Below, piece by piece: positions 60,787-64,000 of a DNA stretch of 64,000 bases (within the stretch, counting starts at the first letter, position 1; each line of letters opens with the position of its first letter). The stretch covers positions 40,914,368 through 40,978,367 of the forward strand of contig OY740768.1 of the NCBI GenBank assembly GCA_963513935.1. The letters are read 5' to 3'. Below the pieces are notes generated by a model. It was given only the letters and a program-made list of their open reading frames with translations, was not told where the DNA came from and ran no database searches. The position numbers and the translations under genes are program-made. The DNA comes from Aphrophora alni. Taxonomy: Eukaryota; Arthropoda; Insecta; Hemiptera; Aphrophoridae.

Positions 60787-62082
60787 TTAAACATTCCTTT
60801 CTTTTTCTTCAACTTGCTTTTTGTTTTTCTGTCTTAGAGGGCGTTTTTTCGGTCTTTGGAGGCATATTTTTGGTTCTTGAAGGTTTATTTTTTTGTCTTT
60901 TACTGCAGGGTCTAGGGTGCACATGGCAAAATGAAATAGAAAAGAGGCCACTTCATCAGCACCTTTTCTAGCGATCGTCTCATCATACCCATAAAAGTAT
61001 GAATCACCAGTGGAAAGAATATGGACATTAAACATAATCACCGTCAATTGTCGCTTATAATATACCTCATTTGTTGTAATATTTGGACTCGGCAAGTTTT
61101 TTGAAAATCCATAGCAATTGACTCATGAGCCTTAGATTTTTGACTTGTCAATCTTGATTGTCGTTTGGGAACATAAAATAAGTTGGCCTTTAACAAGTGC
61201 AACTTATTCTCCTCAGAAAGCTTCTTCAGTTTTTTTCAAACACTACCCTTTCTTTACTGCCCTCTGGAAACCTATTGAGTCCACTCTGAATCGCTTTCAC
61301 CTCGGCCGAGTAAAGATCACAAGTACTGCATGTATCCTTTCTTGGATACATAAATTTTATATTAAATTTTTCATTAAAGATTGTGCGATAGTATTCATAC
61401 GACACAATATTATTAGGGAACTTTTCCTTGTACATGTTGTATAACTTACTGATGCTAAGGTCTGGTGGAAGGTAAGTTTTCTTTGAATCATTTAGTGTGT
61501 AGTGACCATAATCCCCTTTATCTTTAAAGGAGGATATGTGTGCAAAGACAGTATCATATGTCTCTTTAGTTTTTTGTTGCCATGTATCCCACGATTATCG
61601 TTTGTAGACCCCCCTTTCTTTAGGTAGTTTTGAATTACTTCTACCTTCTTTTTGCTTATGCCGTGCAAAGAACAAAATGCTTTAAAGCACACTGGGATTT
61701 CTTCTATCGAGTCTCCCTTCTTCACTCTTACCCGGTATGAATAGGAGCATTGATTTAATTTGGCTAGCTCCTCAGGTTGCCTAGGCCTTCGTTTTGCAAC
61801 AGGCAAAACAACTATGAGACCTGCAAGATAACTGTTTTGTTCATTCACACAAAGAGAGTTAAACTTATCAATTATATACTTGCGGTTGCTCGCATCAAGA
61901 GTTTCAAAACATTTCAGTCTTGCACAATTGCAGGGAGATCCAGTTTCATGTGTTGAAGCCAACAGTTTTTTACGGACGTCTCTCATTCTCCCCGTTATTT
62001 TCCTTTTCTTTGTAATGTTTAAATGTAGAGCACTTTCCGTAGCACTCGGAGATACATCATTATTCTCTTCCATAATTTGCAT
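60787..62082 (-). pseudogene. Putative transposase of the 60.5-62.4 kb element, three frameshifts and C-terminal truncation
   Basis: The start ATG is at 62082. The N-terminal part (to about 61590) is basic and has a C-x-C-x4-C cluster (SPCNCARLKC) and a region FCSLHGISKKKVEVIQNYLK that looks like a helix-turn-helix. Next, in a shifted frame, come YLPPDLSISKLYNMYKEKFP and FMYPRKDTCSTCDLYS, with a second cysteine pair. A third frame carries AMDFQKNLPSPNITTNEVYY and GADEVASFLFHF. I know this arrangement from a large family of uncharacterised insect and marine-invertebrate proteins, where a D-x-CGGQNRN segment normally follows; it is missing here. All three frameshifts fall in runs of six or seven A (about 61583, 61238 and 61100). 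The frame ends in a Lys/Arg-rich tail. Confidence 0.7.
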
Positions 62083-62206
62083 AAAAACTTAGGTAAAAAC
62101 ATAAAAAGCTTGCACAAACATAACCTCACAAAGTCTAACCACTTCGACTGAGCCACTAAACTGAACAGCAACGAAAGAAAACAATAACAGCTGACAACAT
62201 TGACAT

Positions 62207-62314
62207 TGACTCTCCTCCTTTTACCCGTGTTTCGCATTGACGTTCCCCCTTTTTCCCCTGTATAGCATATTTTCTATCCTCAATAACTTATAGACCCTCC
62301 CCATTTTACTCCTG
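62207..62314 (-). repeat. Three subterminal copies of the transposon end motif (right side)
   Basis: Copies at 62207-62229 (TGACTCTCCTCCTTTTACCC), 62238-62260 (TGACGTTCCCCCTTTTTCCC) and 62291-62314 (TAGACCCTCCCCATTTTACT) share the orientation of the right end at 62385. The first two are 31 bp apart, start to start. They lie just upstream of the transposase ATG (62082), so they could also affect its promoter. Confidence 0.75.
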
Positions 62315-62419
62315 TAAATGATTCTATCAAAACAGGCTTACTTTCAAGTGTAGTATTTCATCATAAACAGAAAATTAAAAAAAATGACTCTCCCCCTTTT
62401 TCCCCTGGACCCTTCATAT

Positions 62420-63207
62420 GGCATTGACAACCTACTTGTAGCCTACCACGAAAACATAATTATAATGATAACTTGACAAAACAAATTGCATTACATACGA
62501 AAGGTTAACATCACAATGAACAAAAACCTATTTAAACATAATAAATTTCCTATTCAAAAGCTAATAAATTAAATATGTATGTCTTCGTATATCTATCCTA
62601 TCAAGAGAAAATAAAACAAACGTTAAAAAAAAAATTAACCTCGAGACATTTCCCGTTATTAATATTTTTATTCTAAATTATATTTTATCTTTTAACTGTC
62701 AAGTTACTAAGTATAAAACCAGTTGGTTAATATGTTATTTACATGTCATATATTTTTATATACTTAAAGCGGAGGAAACCACTGTGAGAAATTACACATA
62801 TAAAAATGCTATCTGCTTCATAATAATAGTAGTACAAAATGTATGTGTAATATAGGTTGGAAAAATGTATAAAATTTTCTTGAAAACGTTATAGAAATAC
62901 TGATGTACTCATTAACTAAGCATACTGTAAGCTAGGCTTGCATATCTCAAATCATGCATTTGGACGTTGAAAATTAACATAAAAATAAACAAGTTAAAGG
63001 GTCTAAAGATTAAAATTATATACATTGTTCTTAAAAATTAACATATTTTCAAGAAAGGTTTTATCACACATACCGACATTTTTATTATACTGTATATAAA
63101 ATTTGTACGTGTTTGTAATAGGATACATTTTCGGTTATGTAAACTTGGTCTCAATAGAAAAGTAGTTTGACTCAAGGCAGTGGATAGGAAATGTATTCTG
63201 TTATAGA

Positions 63208-63248
<41 letters not shown>

Positions 63249-64000
63249 GATACACTTAAATAAAGAATAAAATTAAGTAAAGAAGGTAATTAGTACTAAA
63301 TGGTCAGATTTGTAAAAAATATGTTAATAATAAGAAAAAGTATATAATATTAGATATGAGAGACATATGACAACAGTGTAGAAGTCCATATAACTATAAG
63401 AAATATGACATCAGTGTGTTGTGTGTGAAAGTGGGACAAGGAAAGAGTTGAATTAAATTAGACAAAGGTAGATGGTAGAGTGAACAGGACGTTGTGTTTA
63501 AGAAAAAAATCATGTGATTTTAATAAGTTATTTTTGAATAAAGGAAAATCAGACAAGTGATTATCTCGGAAATGAAACGTAAAATTGAATAACTTACTTT
63601 TTTAGAAAGATCGGATGTTTTAAATGAGATACTTTTAATAATAGATGTGATATGAGTTCAGAAGATGATATGCGATTTGAACAAGGAAATAGTTTGAATA
63701 AAATGAAACTTCTAAGTAGGATACAGAATTTAGCTTCAGTGTTTAGCATGCTTGGTATAACATGCTTAAGTTACGTTTCATAAAAACTTAAACATAAAAA
63801 TAACTGGAACTTACAGTTTACTAAAGAAATTTGGATAGGATGTTTGTAGAGATATCACGTGGTTTCAAATAAGAGAAGATTTTTTTTTTTTGGTTTTTTT
63901 TTAATAATGATTATAAATTTTAAATAAAAAAATATTCAGGAGTTGATTTTATTGGATTTGATGTTTAAAGAATAAGTAATTAATTTGGTAATTAAAGAAA
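62420..64000. other. A+T-rich stretch without supported genes
   Basis: No exon or domain was recognised to the right edge. An (AAT)n array lies at about 63209-63249. Confidence 0.5.
63209..63249 (+). repeat. (AAT)n microsatellite
   Basis: About 13 AAT units in a row. It could mark the tail of an RTE or SINE copy in reverse orientation, but no element body was recognised next to it. Confidence 0.9.

Larger units (their letters stand above)
60459..62415 (-). mobile_element. DNA transposon of unassigned superfamily, perfect 31-bp inverted ends
   Basis: The left end (60459-60489, starting GAAGGGTCCAGGGG) and the right end (62385-62415) are perfect 31-bp inverted repeats. ATAT flanks both sides (60455-60458 and 62416-62419), but because ATAT is self-complementary the duplication could be TA, ATAT or part of the repeat. 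Further copies of the GGGGAAAAAGGGGGA-GTCA core lie inside: 60684-60706 (same orientation as the left end), and 62207-62229, 62238-62260 and 62291-62314 (same orientation as the right end). The 1.96-kb body holds a minus-strand coding region broken only in A runs and lacking its C-terminal half. It is probably young, given the perfect ends. Confidence 0.85.

Noticed and set aside
61145..61444. Plus-strand 99-codon frame
   Set aside because: Shadow of the minus-strand transposase-like region, which has family-like cysteine motifs.

Overview
This is a eukaryotic nuclear window, very A+T rich, with intron-split genes and many decayed transposons. It looks like an arthropod and most likely an insect: there are tandem ApoD/Lazarillo-type lipocalin genes, a short TTAGG-type (arthropod telomere motif) array, and a transposon load of mariner, IS630-like, Tigger, hAT, RTE and Jockey types. 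No rRNA, tRNA, CRISPR or bacterial-type operon was seen. Most long open frames here are chance; the real genes are built from short exons.

The core is a cluster of three secreted lipocalin genes, all on the minus strand. Right to left they are lipocalin C (coding exons between 46056 and 37510, 210 aa), lipocalin B (19430 to 14791, 192 aa) and lipocalin A (starts at 3366 and runs off the left edge; two exons visible). B and C share the same five-exon structure with identical intron phases (0, 2, 1, 1); A matches in both phases that can be seen. B and C carry the three lipocalin signatures: G-x-W at the start of the barrel, a T-x-Y-like strand (NYDD), and W-x-x-T-R near the C-terminus. Both also have a probable non-coding first exon ending in a TGAG|GTAGG donor. 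One more candidate exon of unknown gene lies at 28477-28568.

The rest is mostly mobile DNA. The intergenic space between B and C holds an IS630/Tc1-like relic (23.8-25.1 kb), a retropepsin open frame (25.9-26.5 kb), a hAT/ZBED5-like element with both ends and an 8-bp target duplication (30086-31931), and a DUF4817-type mariner relative (32.1-33.1 kb). Each of the three largest coding introns of lipocalin C contains its own element: a mariner split by a second transposon on the opposite strand, another mariner, and a hAT relic next to a long hairpin element. Its 5' intron contains a 0.5-kb hairpin. The right third has an internally deleted RTE retrotransposon (50.9-52.5 kb), a Tigger/pogo relic (53.7-55.2 kb), adjoining Jockey-type reverse transcriptase and gypsy-type gag/protease fragments (58.4-59.8 kb), and a DNA transposon of unassigned superfamily (60459-62415) with perfect 31-bp inverted ends and four more internal copies of the end motif.

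The main biological theme is a diversifying secreted lipocalin cluster expanding and ageing inside a transposon-rich neighbourhood. The most unusual object is the 60.5-62.4 kb transposon with its reiterated end motif.
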